The notes below the pieces were generated by a model that did not search any database, had not been told where the DNA came from, and was given only the letters and a program-made list of their open reading frames with translations. A stretch of 64,000 bases of DNA from Paraconiothyrium sp. Pb-2020 (Eukaryota > Ascomycota > Dothideomycetes > Pleosporales > Didymosphaeriaceae): positions 1,302,001 to 1,366,000 of the forward strand of contig JAJUBI010000008.1 in NCBI GenBank assembly GCA_022419385.1, read 5' to 3'. Positions within the stretch are counted from its first letter, which is position 1. Each line of letters starts with the position of its first letter. The translations under genes were made by a program, and so were the position numbers. Positions 12,589-22,890 of the stretch are shown here, one piece after another.

Positions 12589-13116
12589 ATGCTGAAAAAG
12601 CGAACCGTCCATCTTCACATTCCCGCAGAGATGATCATAATTTCTTCCAAGCTCACCGTCTTCTTATTGTGGATGAGTATGACTCTCAGCATATTCTGTT
12701 GCAGCACTTCCGGTTACCGTCCCCCAACCGAGACCCTTCAAGTAGCTTCTATAAACATACAAGATCGCAACGGAAGAATGGTCTATGATCTTAGCGTCGT
12801 ATGGGATGTAGCCCAGCCAGAGCGTCCTCACGGGGCAGAACAAGTCACACAGACTGGGCAGGCTGGTCCTTCGACAGAGACGCCGCGGCTAGCGAACCGA
12901 TGCACGCCGACCGTTCTGCTAAAGAAACGCGACTCAACGTGTCCAAATACACATGCAACCACAACAGCGGACGCCTCGGGTACTGGAAACGTGGAAAAAC
13001 TCTTTTCCTCACTCATTTCCAAGTATGGCGTTGAAGTACATGCCGAGAGAACAGATCTTGCCGTTATCAAGGATCTCGCGTTGTATATCGACCGAGACGT
13101 GCCCGCAGAACCTTGA
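12589..13116 (+). CDS. Hypothetical protein with N-terminal hydrophobic segment
   Basis: A single open frame of 175 aa from the first true ATG (12589; the frame opens further upstream but only at TTG). A later ATG at 12631 would place IIISSKLTVFLLWMSMTLS at the N-terminus as a signal peptide or anchor. The remainder is polar with four or five cysteines and no family signature. No intron is needed. Composition is ordinary; it may be an orphan secreted protein or chance. Confidence 0.3.
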   Translation: MLKKRTVHLHIPAEMIIISSKLTVFLLWMSMTLSIFCCSTSGYRPPTETLQVASINIQDRNGRMVYDLSVVWDVAQPERPHGAEQVTQTGQAGPSTETPRLANRCTPTVLLKKRDSTCPNTHATTTADASGTGNVEKLFSSLISKYGVEVHAERTDLAVIKDLALYIDRDVPAEP

Positions 13117-15625
13117 AATAACAAAGGCTATCTCTTGATCAACACAACATGACAAATGACTAAATCACATGAGTGCTGGAGATGGAGATTCGTATTGAGA
13201 AAGCTTATGGGGCGCAAGGGTATAGGCTAGGACCGGCGATAAAGAAGTAAGCAAAGAGCTCGAAGGAAAATTTTGGTACATCTGGACGGAATCTTAATAG
13301 AACGAAGGACTTGAACCTGACGAAAGATGGTTCTCGTCCTTCCACATTCTTAGAATATTCAAGGACAATTTCCTTCATTATGTATTTATTCATGTTTACG
13401 ATCGTTTATGGTGAACCTGCCGGGTTCGCTTTTGTTGTAGGCTTCTCCTTGAAGGTCCTGTAGTAGATTGTAGCCTGTTCGACTAGCACGCTCTTGGTGC
13501 AGCCTTAAATCTAAATGAATCCAAATGCCGTCAAGACATAGAGAAATAGTTGGACTAGAATGTGCCATGATTGAGTTGAGATGGGAAGAAGGACGGACTC
13601 TGTTGTGTGGACTTCTAAAACTAGAAAGTACATACACAAGAAGGACAGCATGAAAAGTAGCAAGAGAAATGGTGATGATGGATGCTAGGAGGAGCATCTT
13701 GTGTACCGCCCTGATGTGGGCAGCTCTCAGTGCGCCCCAACGCTGTTGCTTTTCGTCCAAATTCCTAAGATCTGTCGGTCGAACTGATACAAATGAGCTG
13801 TATGATTTAACATGAGAAGTGCCTACGTCATATGTCCAGTCACATTCAGTCGATCAGCTTGGCAGGCTAGATAAGCCGGAGGAAGTCTTATTGTGTGGAA
13901 GGCTGGAATAGGTTCTTGTGCTAAGTTCTCAGCTTAGGCGAATGGCTTTTTCGGCAGTAACATAGGCGGATATGAAGGATTGAAGGAGTGCGGGGTCAGC
14001 GCAGGTCCTTTTGGAAAGAGGTGGTTACGATCGAGATGCGGAAGCGTTTTGGCCCCATCGTAATGCATAGAACAGCATATCTAAGGTAAGCATATCCCGG
14101 GTTAAGGCGTCGGGGCGTAGCGATCATCCGTTCGTTGGAAGTATCATCTGCCGTTGGAGCCGAGTGCCTGGCGATCCTGCGCAGCCACGTGCAAGGATAG
14201 ATAACTCTCTGGTGATTACAATTCCACTCTGAGTCTCTCTGCATCAGAAGTTGCAGGGCTCAGCTTCGTGACTACGTACTGATCCATCTATGGTCAGCTG
14301 GGGTTACCAAGATCTATCCGAGAGTGCACCCAGGAGGCAGTTCGGTATTCGATCAGGACCAAAGCTCAAACTATCTGTCACTCTGGAGATGTAGACGACC
14401 TCGGGCTAGTGCTGACGACATCTTTTCGAGTTGTGGCTAGTGCCCATGGACATGGTCCACTTTCGTTTTAATCGTCGAAACCTCGTCAGGGATTCTTCAA
14501 ATTTTGGTTCCTGGACCATGATCTATACGAAGGATTGGCATATACATGTTCAGACTAAACCTGTTGTTTGACGATCCACTTACCAAAATCTCAGCCCTTC
14601 TGTCCCTTCAGGGCCTCCTCCAGGTTACTCACCATGTCGCTGCTTAGTATCGATGCGACATTGGGTCGAGTACTGAGACGAGCAAGATGCCCTACAGCCA
14701 AGCCTGAAACGAACGCTGGATACAACCTCATGGAACTTACATGGTAGACGATATGGAGTACCAGGGGCTGAGCTGGTACATATAGGGACGCAAGAAATCT
14801 ACTCAACCGCCGTCCGATCCAACCCGCCCTTTATTTTGCAAATAACGTTGAGCAATCATTCTTCCATCCCTCTGCTCGAAACTAATCACTTGAGCTTCCA
14901 CGTCATCATGATGGAACTTAGTAAACAGCTAGTGGCTGCGGCAGCTCCCTCTGCAATTTTTCAAGCCCACCTTCGCGGCTTCTAGTTCAGTGGTCCCAAT
15001 CCGGCCCAGGTATTCAAGCGAACAGTGTACAGCCTCTTCGACATCTCATATCTTGGGCGTAAGACGCGGCCAATACATCACGGCAAGGTCGGAACGTAGA
15101 GGGTCATGGGGCTATATCAGAAAGTGGGACTATGTAGTACCCGGCAGCTGTAGCAAGTAGGATGGGGCCGGAGACTGAACGATGTTGACGTGTTGGAAGT
15201 GAGATCTCGCTTCGTTGACCATGTGTAGAAGCCGATGTGAATCTGGTATTTTTGCGATCGCTTTCTCTGTAATGCCCGTGAGCATTTAACGCACGCTCCG
15301 GCCGTATCAGGCTGTTTCGCATGACCTTCTTCCTGTAGGATTGTCTTGGAGTAGCGGAAGTCAGCGCTATGCTTTAAGTTTGAGCCTGATGCAGGATGGA
15401 TCTTCAAAGTACCGAAAAACTATGGGGTAAGGCTCCGCTTTTCTACACGGACCTGCGTAGCAATACTATGCGAGGAAAGAGATGTTGTAAGCTTCTCGGA
15501 TGCTGGTAGCGGTTTCTTTCTTTTCTGACGCACCTGGCTGTACCTCAATTAGCTATTGGTCCAGGTAGAGGAACAAGTTTCGTACCAAGGACTCAGGACG
15601 TCGCCTACTCGACACAATAATAGTG
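13117..15625. other. Gene-poor stretch, ~2.5 kb
   Basis: Many stops in all frames. The best frame (minus, 13697 down to 13386, 103 aa from its first ATG) begins with a hydrophobic MLLLASIITISL segment but has no other support. No repeats or RNA genes seen. Confidence 0.4.
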
Positions 15626-15633
15626 TATATAAG
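15626..15633 (+). promoter_or_regulatory. TATA box of the small secreted protein gene
   Basis: TATATAAG, 84-91 nt upstream of the ATG at 15717, followed by a CT-containing leader. This is a good spacing for a strongly regulated fungal promoter. Confidence 0.6.
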
Positions 15634-15716
15634 TCGAGCAATCGCCTTGGTAGAATCTTCCACTCAACAGATTACTTGGTTCACTTTCTTGCCATATTCA
15701 ACACTCGATCCCCAAG

Positions 15717-16130
15717 ATGCATCTTCAACAACTCGCTTTGTGCTTCGCCACCTTGGTTGTAGGGTCCTATGCCCTCCCGAACGAGATGCCCGAAGCTTTC
15801 AACAAGATGATTGTCGGTCGAGCAGTCGGTGGTGTAAGTAAGCGATCTAGATGCGACACCCCTACTGACTATGCTTCTCAGAACTGCAACTTCACTGGAG
15901 CATGTGTGGGTCCTGCCGGTAACGACCGCGGAGAATGCATTGGCGAGAGTCAGTCTCGTTGCTGCGACGATACTTCGTTCGTAAGTGTGGCGTCTATGCT
16001 ACTGCACTGCCTCAACAGCTATCGTGATAGTGCTTGCTAACTCGTGTGTGCCCACCTCCAGTGCTCTATGGCTGGTAAAGCATGCGAATTCGACCCTGCC
16101 AACTTTAATAGCCCAGCTCTGTGTTCCTAG
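15717..16130 (+). CDS. Small cysteine-rich secreted protein (effector-like)
   Basis: Exons 15717-15980 and 16062-16130 (81-nt intron, GTAAGT..CAG) give 110 aa. A clear signal peptide (MHLQQLALCFATLVVGSYA, ~19 aa) is followed by a short pro-region ending in a Kex2-type KR (GGVSKR), then a cysteine-dense mature part: SRCD, QNCNF, GACVG, GECIG, RCCDD, FCSM, KACEF, ALCS. That is nine cysteines. A second possible 48-nt in-frame intron at 15834-15881 (GTAAGT..CTGAC..CTCAG) would remove the KR site and one cysteine, leaving eight, which pairs fully. The gene stands alone in a gene-poor region with its own TATA box. Small secreted cysteine-rich proteins include effectors and antimicrobial proteins; no specific family or host role is claimed. 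Confidence 0.8.
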
Positions 16131-17093
16131 GGGTACACAGAAGAAGGATTAGACGGTTCTAAGCTCTCAGCTTCACGGACATTCGCTTGCTGATAAGGCA
16201 GCGGTGGCGAACTGTCGTTGATAGTAATACATTCGTTTGACATGTCGTTTTCCAATTAGTTGACCCGACCGCTGGCCTGATATTCCTGGTAAGATGATGC
16301 AGTGCGTTATCCCGAGTTAAATAAGGTCAACCGTGTGACGGGTCTGATAACGAAGTCTGTGCTCTTTTATCGAGGCTTTGGGCTATGTTTGCGTCCAAGG
16401 GTGAGAGTGATCAAAGTGCCCAGGTGTAGGGTGGTACACTGCGACTTCCCCGCACCACCCCCATTGCACACTAACCCTCTTGAGACAACTCCTCAATCAT
16501 ATCCAGGGCTACTACCCAAACTCGTCACTGCTCAATCAAACATGCTTGCAACAGTGTTGCTAGACCACGGTGAAGTACGCATCGTTCATAAAGATCGATA
16601 CACCTTTTCTCTTTCGTAATGCAGAGCGTTCACCCTGAGCAATACCGCAACATCACGGCATGACCTCAACGATGCGGCACTTACCAGAACTTCGGCTACC
16701 AGCGATACCGACCAAGATTGGCTATGGACAAAGTGAACCCACGTACTTCGTCAACGATGCAAGGGAAAAGCGCTAGGGAAGTAGTGAGTCCTCCCACGTT
16801 TACTTTCCGAATACAGAGAGCAGGCCGGATGCGGCGCTGGAGATGGTGGGGAGGTTGAAGGAGGGGAAGAGCGTGGGGGAGCAACTAATGAGTGCAACTG
16901 GAGAGGAGATTGGTCAGATAAGTAAGAAAGGGGTCTGTACTCGGTGCAGCAAGTGCGAGCCGGTAGAAAGGAGCTAGGACATTGAGCACCTACCGCTTCG
17001 AGAAGAATTTTTGATTGCCTACCTTTGCTTCGATGAACGGGTTTGATGCTTTATGATCAGGAAGATGCAACGAAATTTCATCAGCCAATCAAA
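16131..17093. other. Intergenic, ~960 nt
   Basis: No gene supported between the small secreted protein and tRNA-Ser. Confidence 0.5.
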
Positions 17094-17174
17094 GGCGTCG
17101 TGGCGGAGTGGTTATCGCGCAAGACTAGAAATCTTGTTCCTTCGGGAGCGTCAGTTCGAATCTGGCCGACGTCG
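17094..17174 (+). tRNA. tRNA-Ser (anticodon AGA)
   Basis: An 81-nt class II tRNA. The acceptor stem GGCGTCG (17094-17100) pairs with CGACGTC (17167-17173, one G-T), with discriminator G. The D arm is GCGG..CGC. The anticodon arm CAAGA-CTAGAAA-TCTTG places AGA at positions 34-36 with the usual T33. A long variable arm follows, containing a CTTCGGG loop, then the T arm GTCAG-TTCGAAT-CTGGC. AGA reads UCU and, as inosine, UCC and UCA serine codons. No intron in the anticodon loop. Confidence 0.95.
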
Positions 17175-17430
17175 ATGGCAGTGGTGTAACTTCTAGGAGT
17201 GTACGAAGTGTTTCTTTTTGCAATGTTGCGGCTTGTGTGGTGGAGTAGAGTGGAGTGCAAGTGGGTCTCGACAAGCGACGGTGGGGCTGGCCCGTGGCCC
17301 TGCGTATCCACCAGGTACATCCGACCACATGGGATTTCTATCATGTTGCTATTTTGTTCAAAAGGTATTGTCAGGCTGTCCGTAGAGCGAAAAGTTCGTA
17401 ATTCTCATATCCCATCGTGGGATCTAGGTA

Positions 17431-18760
17431 TCAAGCATCATCAACCCAACTTCTCTCCACAGTGACCGTCCGATCTACCACGATCCCATTCTTAGGCAAC
17501 GTTGTCAAGTCCCGTCTCCCAGGCTCCGCCAGACCTCTCCCTTGGTACTCCAGCACAGGCTTTTGCGAAGAATGTGTGCTTGAGCCATCGCTATCCGAGT
17601 CTTGTATGATTTCTTCGATCCTTTCTTCTCTGAGTCCAGACGTCGACCCGGCTTTATCTGCATGACGCCCCGACATATCCTTGAATTGGTACGATTGGCC
17701 TCCTGTCGGCCCCGAGAGTACTGTCCGCGAGCGCTGGCTTGAACCGAATAACGAAGGTAGGAACTTCACGAGGAGAGGCTTGACGCAGGGAAGACAACCG
17801 CACAGGATACCGATGTTTACTTCGACGATACCGAGGGAGGTTGTAAGCGCCGCGTCCCAAAGAAGATCGATATTTGTGAAGTAGCGCTGCAGGTAGATCA
17901 TGCGGAAGACACCTGCGACGCAGACAACTAGTCCGCAAGTGAAGACGAAAACAAGACCCAGGCGCTGTTTGAGGGGGAGTTGTATGCGCCAGAGATAGCG
18001 CGCAGGCCAAAGATAGATTATGAAGTCGGTTGCGGTATTGATTGCACCTATAGCGATCATGTTGGCGTGCATGTCGACGCAAGTGATCTTGACGTCTTTG
18101 TCCCAGTAGGCGTTGAGTGGCCGGCATTGCGTGAACATGAGGATGACACAAGTGAGCGTGTAGGCGGCGACAAAAGCGGTCATCGAGTGAGAGAAGGTGC
18201 TATTTGTGCTTGAGGGGAAAATACGGAGATAGGTTTGGCAGATCGACATCTTTGTGAGGCCAACACAGAGCGGGTATACGACCGAAAAGGCGAAGCCGAT
18301 CTGGGTCCATTAGCATATGTACGATAGAATGGTTTGCTAGCTAATTTGAACCACGTCGTTTGCAGTCTGAATCTGCAGTGCACATTACGGTGCCCTGTTC
18401 TTCGGTGCGAGATCATGCGTGTAGAACATCGCTCACCTTATAGTACGGCTCGCCCCATTCTGGTCTCAAATCCCACAGATGATAGCCAAGGCCATATAGG
18501 CACGAAGAAGCACCGAGCCCTGTAAGCGTAACAGCAAGGACCGCAGCACAAAGCATCAACCAGTCGTCAACCCCAAAAGCCTTCCTGAGGCGAGATCGCG
18601 CGTATATTCTGGCCGTGGTCAACAGCAGAACTAGGAAGCATGTCGATATCGTCAAGCCCAGTACGACCGAAACGCGAGTCGTAGGGTTCACATAGTTGGG
18701 CGGCGGGAAGTGACTTTGCCCTGGCTCCGAGTTGCCAAAGGCCATGTTTTGCCAGAGCAC
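17431..18760 (-). CDS. Fungal rhodopsin-domain integral membrane protein (PTH11-like, no CFEM)
   Basis: Exons 18760-18437 and 18300-17431, with a 136-nt intron (GTGAGC..CAG), give 397 aa (392 if the second ATG at 18745 is used). Seven hydrophobic helices are visible, starting with VSVVLGLTISTCFLVLLL. The fungal rhodopsin-type signature R-x(6)-FGVDDWLML follows helix 1, then TKMSICQTYLRIFP at helix 3, CRPLNAYWD with its conserved Cys, NTATDFIIYLWP at helix 5, and GIVEVNIGILCGCLPCVKPLL at helix 7. The tail of about 110 residues is Ser-rich and acidic (QDSDSDGSSTHSS). The family is large in Pezizomycotina. Some PTH11 relatives sense surfaces, but most members are uncharacterised. No CFEM domain precedes helix 1. 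Confidence 0.9.
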
Positions 18761-20851
18761 CTGGGCTAGATGCCTCCTGGAAAGGTGAGTATAAGTAAAG
18801 TAGATCGATCTCAGGGAACCAATTTAGTTCATGATGACGAGTGGAGATCAAAACCGGGGCAGCTGCTCTAGAAAAGGTGACATGCGATGACAGTGCACTC
18901 CCGTGTCCGCAGACAAACGCACAGGGTGAGGCGGAAGGATGCAGTCTCGAATGAATGATCGCTAGACAAGGGAGGAAGCGAAGATTGGATAACACAGGGA
19001 TACCCTAGGCGGAATTCAGCGCATTTGATGGCGCGAGCATGCATGAACTGATGTTGAATCTGCGACTGCTTCGCTTCAGAGACCTGAAGCCTCGAGATTT
19101 TCCTCAAAACCCTTCAATTGCCCTTCCTCTTAGCTGGTAAGCCATTCGCAACAGTGACATGTGCAATGCGGACAGGCCGCCGGTCGTGTGCGTACTAAAC
19201 GACGAGGTAGTATCCAACGTGAGTCGATGCTCGTACTTGCCAGGGCGTCATCCATGCATCAGAAGCCTCAGAATATTCCTTCTGATCAGAAGGAGCCACC
19301 AGTCCCGGAAGAACTGCGCAAAACCCCGTGGGGAGCGGTTCAGCGCTCCGTAAAGGGTGTGATTGGTCAGTAACACCGCATGCCAAACCTTAACTCTGAA
19401 ACTACGACCGGGAGAGCTGGGCCGCTTCCGCGTAGCGAAGGAGCTCAGCCGTGGCTGATGGCCATGGCGCTGTCGATGCCCAACAAGGTGTACAGCCAAT
19501 AGATTATGAATACTGCATGCGGTGACATGGAAAGTATCAGAGAAGAGAGGCTGCAACGAATTGTCTCACATGGTGCACTATTTTGCGAACTGTTATCTTG
19601 CCTTCTTTGTCACGAACTCAGTTGAGGGCTTGTGTTAGCAGGCATGGAACTGCCGGTGTGTGCATTCCCGGTGCAATGGATGTAGGAATGTCGGTTCCTA
19701 TACCTGGGAAATTCTGCTTCTCAAAAAGGCAAATTCGAATGAAAATCTCCGATGTTGGCCAATTGGAGCGTTTTGAGACAAACTCACAGAGGATAATAGC
19801 GGGGATGCGAACCGAGCATCTTGCTCAAAGTTTAGCTCCCTTGGAGGGTTGCATGATCACTAACGGGCCGATAGGATGCGCCGTAAAGCATCCCATCACC
19901 ACTCGCACGACATGCCGAGCCGCAAGTCGAAGTCGAGTAGGTGAGCGAGCTGTTATCCTCATAAGGCAGGAGGAATGATGAAATGTAACAGCTGTCCCGA
20001 AGACCATATCAACTCGCCCGAAAACAAGCACAGATCTCGCTGGTAACAATTCAACACGTTAGGGAGTCCGTCCACTGGTGAAAGGGCGCAAGACGAGACG
20101 TAAAGACCTGCGGAAGTGTCTGAATTGTCCGACATGTTGAGCGTATTTTATTTCTTCCAGTCTTCGATGATGCACATGTAGGCAGGTTGCCTATACTAAG
20201 TTTGCGGGTGCATCGATACGCAGATATCTGTAGTAGTCTAAGGTATGTCCGTTTCACATGAGCTATCGATGATGGTGGCGAACGAGTTGATCTTCGCGCC
20301 GAAATCGTGACGATAGTACTGGAGTACTGAATATAAAGGGCTGAAATGGAGTAGGTGTAGAAGGCCTGCTGATCAGTGCGATTGCTCGCGCACATAGACT
20401 CGAGTAGTAATAACTGCTGTAAAGATCAAACACGGTGCTTCGACTGTTGCCGAAGTGAGAGTAGACGTAGGTGCTCGTGGGGGGTGGATGGGGACCTTTT
20501 ATCGTCGTTGGTCGAATAGCTGGAAGAGGTCACGCGTTTTCTCGGCGCGCGGCGCGGGTTCGGAAAATCCCGCCATGCCGAAAAGCGGTGAAAACCATGG
20601 ATCCGCGTGTAAACATTGAATAAACAAGGCTTTGGGCTCAAGCCTTCGCGCTAGGTGATATCTCTTCCAACTGCTGCCTACAGCAAAACAGCTCCCGACC
20701 TCGAACACAACAGCCAGTACGCCTAGGATACCACACACGGCCGCCGTTGCTCTTGCCTGCCGCTCGCCTGCCCCGCCTCGCTCAACCTCGCGCGCTCCCC
20801 CGCTGCATCGCGCACACGACCTCCCCAAAGCCATTGCTGCACGGTCATACC
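18761..20851. other. Gene-poor stretch, ~2.1 kb
   Basis: Divergent spacer between the rhodopsin-domain gene and CKS1. The 131-aa plus frame at 19583-19978 has no signature. The last ~150 nt are C/T-rich, as expected for the CKS1 leader. Confidence 0.5.
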
Positions 20852-21356
20852 ATGGCGGCTGATATGGATATCGACTTCACGCGCCGCAACAAGAAGCCCC
20901 GCCCGCTGACGGAGCACGAGAAAGACAAGCTGGAAGAATTCATCGAGGCGATACACTACTCGGCACGGTGCGCTCTTCCGATCATGATACCCACGTCGCG
21001 CCGTCGCTAATCGCGCCCGCAGATACTCGGATGAACAATATGAGTACCGCCACGTGCAGCTGCCGAAGCAGATGCTCAAGCAGATACCGAAGGATTATTT
21101 CGACGGGCCCCGGGGCACCCTGAAGCTGCTGTGGGAAGAGGAGTGGAGGGCGCTGGGCATCACCCAGGTACGTGCCAGCCGCATTGGAAAGTTTATGCAA
21201 CGCTAACAACTGCGCAGAGTCTCGGATGGGAACATTACGAAGTCCACGAGCCCGAGCCGCATATCTTGCTCTTCAAGTAAGGTTCATCGTCTACGGCTCA
21301 AGCGGCCACTGACGTAGTATAGGCGACCGATCAACTACCAGCCACCGATGCACTGA
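20852..21356 (+). CDS. CKS1: Cks1/Suc1, cyclin-dependent kinase regulatory subunit
   Basis: Four exons in 505 bp: 20852-20967, 21023-21167, 21218-21276 and 21323-21356, with introns of 55, 50 and 46 nt. They give 117 aa. The Suc1 fold is clear: [20 protein letters not shown] at the N-terminus, [20 protein letters not shown] in the middle, and [20 protein letters not shown], the strand-exchange and Cdk-binding region with [10 protein letters not shown]. The last exon adds [10 protein letters not shown]. The third donor overlaps an in-frame TAA, so without splicing the protein would stop at LLFK. The ATG at 20852 (ATACCATGG) is preferred over an in-frame ATG at 20747. Known role: docks phosphorylated substrates on Cdk1, for mitotic entry and exit. 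Confidence 0.97.
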
Positions 21357-22890
21357 GCTATCGACTGACGCTCACCCGCCAGTCGCGGTCTTTGAAGCCT
21401 CAGAGCCAGACCGCACGGCGTCTGCGTGCCACGACACGACGAGCTTGAACACGCCTCGTGGGCAATCTCCACTGCCTTCCTTGTTCATTTTTTGAGCGAA
21501 TGCGGTTCAACTGTTTAATGACGACATGAGCATGGCGGAACGGACGAGCTGGGACATCATTGTTCCGCGTAATTGGCGTTTGCTATTGCATATCTTGGAA
21601 TGTCGATGACTGACGGCTTTGTACATAGGCGCAGTTTTACGAGCTCGCCATAAAGTGGCGTTGAATGATACAGCTTCCATCATGCTTTCCACCTTCTTCC
21701 ACAAAACGTTTGGAAGGTGTTATGCGGTGGGGATCTCTCGCCACTCTTCCGTTGCCGCGCTCGTAATGGCATGATGTTTGTTCTTTAGCCTTGACTACAG
21801 CTTCTAGAATGATTTCATGATGCTTCGATCGCTTGGCCCATTATGCAACGGACCTTTCAAAGGATGCTGCTGCATGAAGAAAAACGAGGCAGGGTTCCTA
21901 ATGTGGTTTAGCGTCTTCCCCGCAAATGCAAGACCCACGTCTCTTCCCCTTAGCATCAACGGTTTCAACGGCTGGGGTCGATCATCTGGCTAAATTCTCC
22001 AACGCTCTCCTCTCAATCGTCTATCACCCGCTACCATACGAAATGCCCAGAAATGCCGCCTTGGCTATTTTATGTTCGATTGTGCCCGGACGCTTCGGAG
22101 CGCTGCTGGATTCTCGGTCGCTCTTGCTGCATCCGGCCCGCCGCTGATTCACCACCATAGAGGTAATCGCGGACAGGTCTTTCTCCGAGAAAGTAGACGG
22201 TGGCTTGTGCCAATCTGCGTCCACATCAAGCCCTTCTGTTATTCTCATCCGCCGTAGCGCAATACAGTGCGCAACTGCCTATCGACTCCACCTTATCGCG
22301 CTTTTGTTTGGCTTAATCTCAGATGCCTCAAGGTGACTGTCTCGTGAGGTTGGTTTATATGATGTACTAATATACGGTCTCAGTCTTTGCTACCAATGCG
22401 CCATATTCGTATCCTTGCGACAATTCAACTAATCACAATGCCTTAGCAACAGTTTTTCCCTTCATGGCTTTTATTGCTTTTGACGCAGTCAACGCATTGG
22501 CCATGTCCCTGCGTCTACCGTGTACCGGGCATAATGTGCTTCAGGTACTCTTCATCCTTGTTGTGGGGCACTATCCCAATGCTTCCTTTACTATCATTGG
22601 ATGGCTGATCTACCATAACAAGCAACGTCTGGTACGAGACCAGGGTATCACCAACCTCCCATCGCAGGCTAAATCTGTCCCAAAGGCCTGTCAGGGCACT
22701 ACAGTGGCGAGAGACGGAAGCCAGTTTGGAAGCTCTGCTATAAGAACCAAAAAGGGCTTTACGTCTTGGGTTTGCTACGCAAGATCAATTTCGCAGAAGG
22801 CTTATCGGTCGCTATATACACCTCAATTTATACAGACATGAAGAGCTGGCTCCATATTCACGGCTTAAGAAGGCAGCACTCTGGTATTAG
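21357..22890. other. Intergenic, ~1.5 kb
   Basis: No gene supported. The 125-aa plus frame at 22464-22841 has an ATG but no signature. A missing first exon of the downstream C2H2 gene could lie here. Confidence 0.4.

Noticed and set aside
13386..13760. 124-aa minus frame with a hydrophobic segment
   Set aside because: Opens at TTG. From its first ATG (13697) it has an anchor-like start but nothing else supports it.
19583..19978. 131-aa plus frame
   Set aside because: No recognisable domain, no signal peptide, no plausible introns or promoter.
22464..22841. 125-aa plus frame
   Set aside because: Slightly hydrophobic but lacks any family pattern. It could be part of an unseen first exon of the C2H2 gene, but no in-frame join was found.
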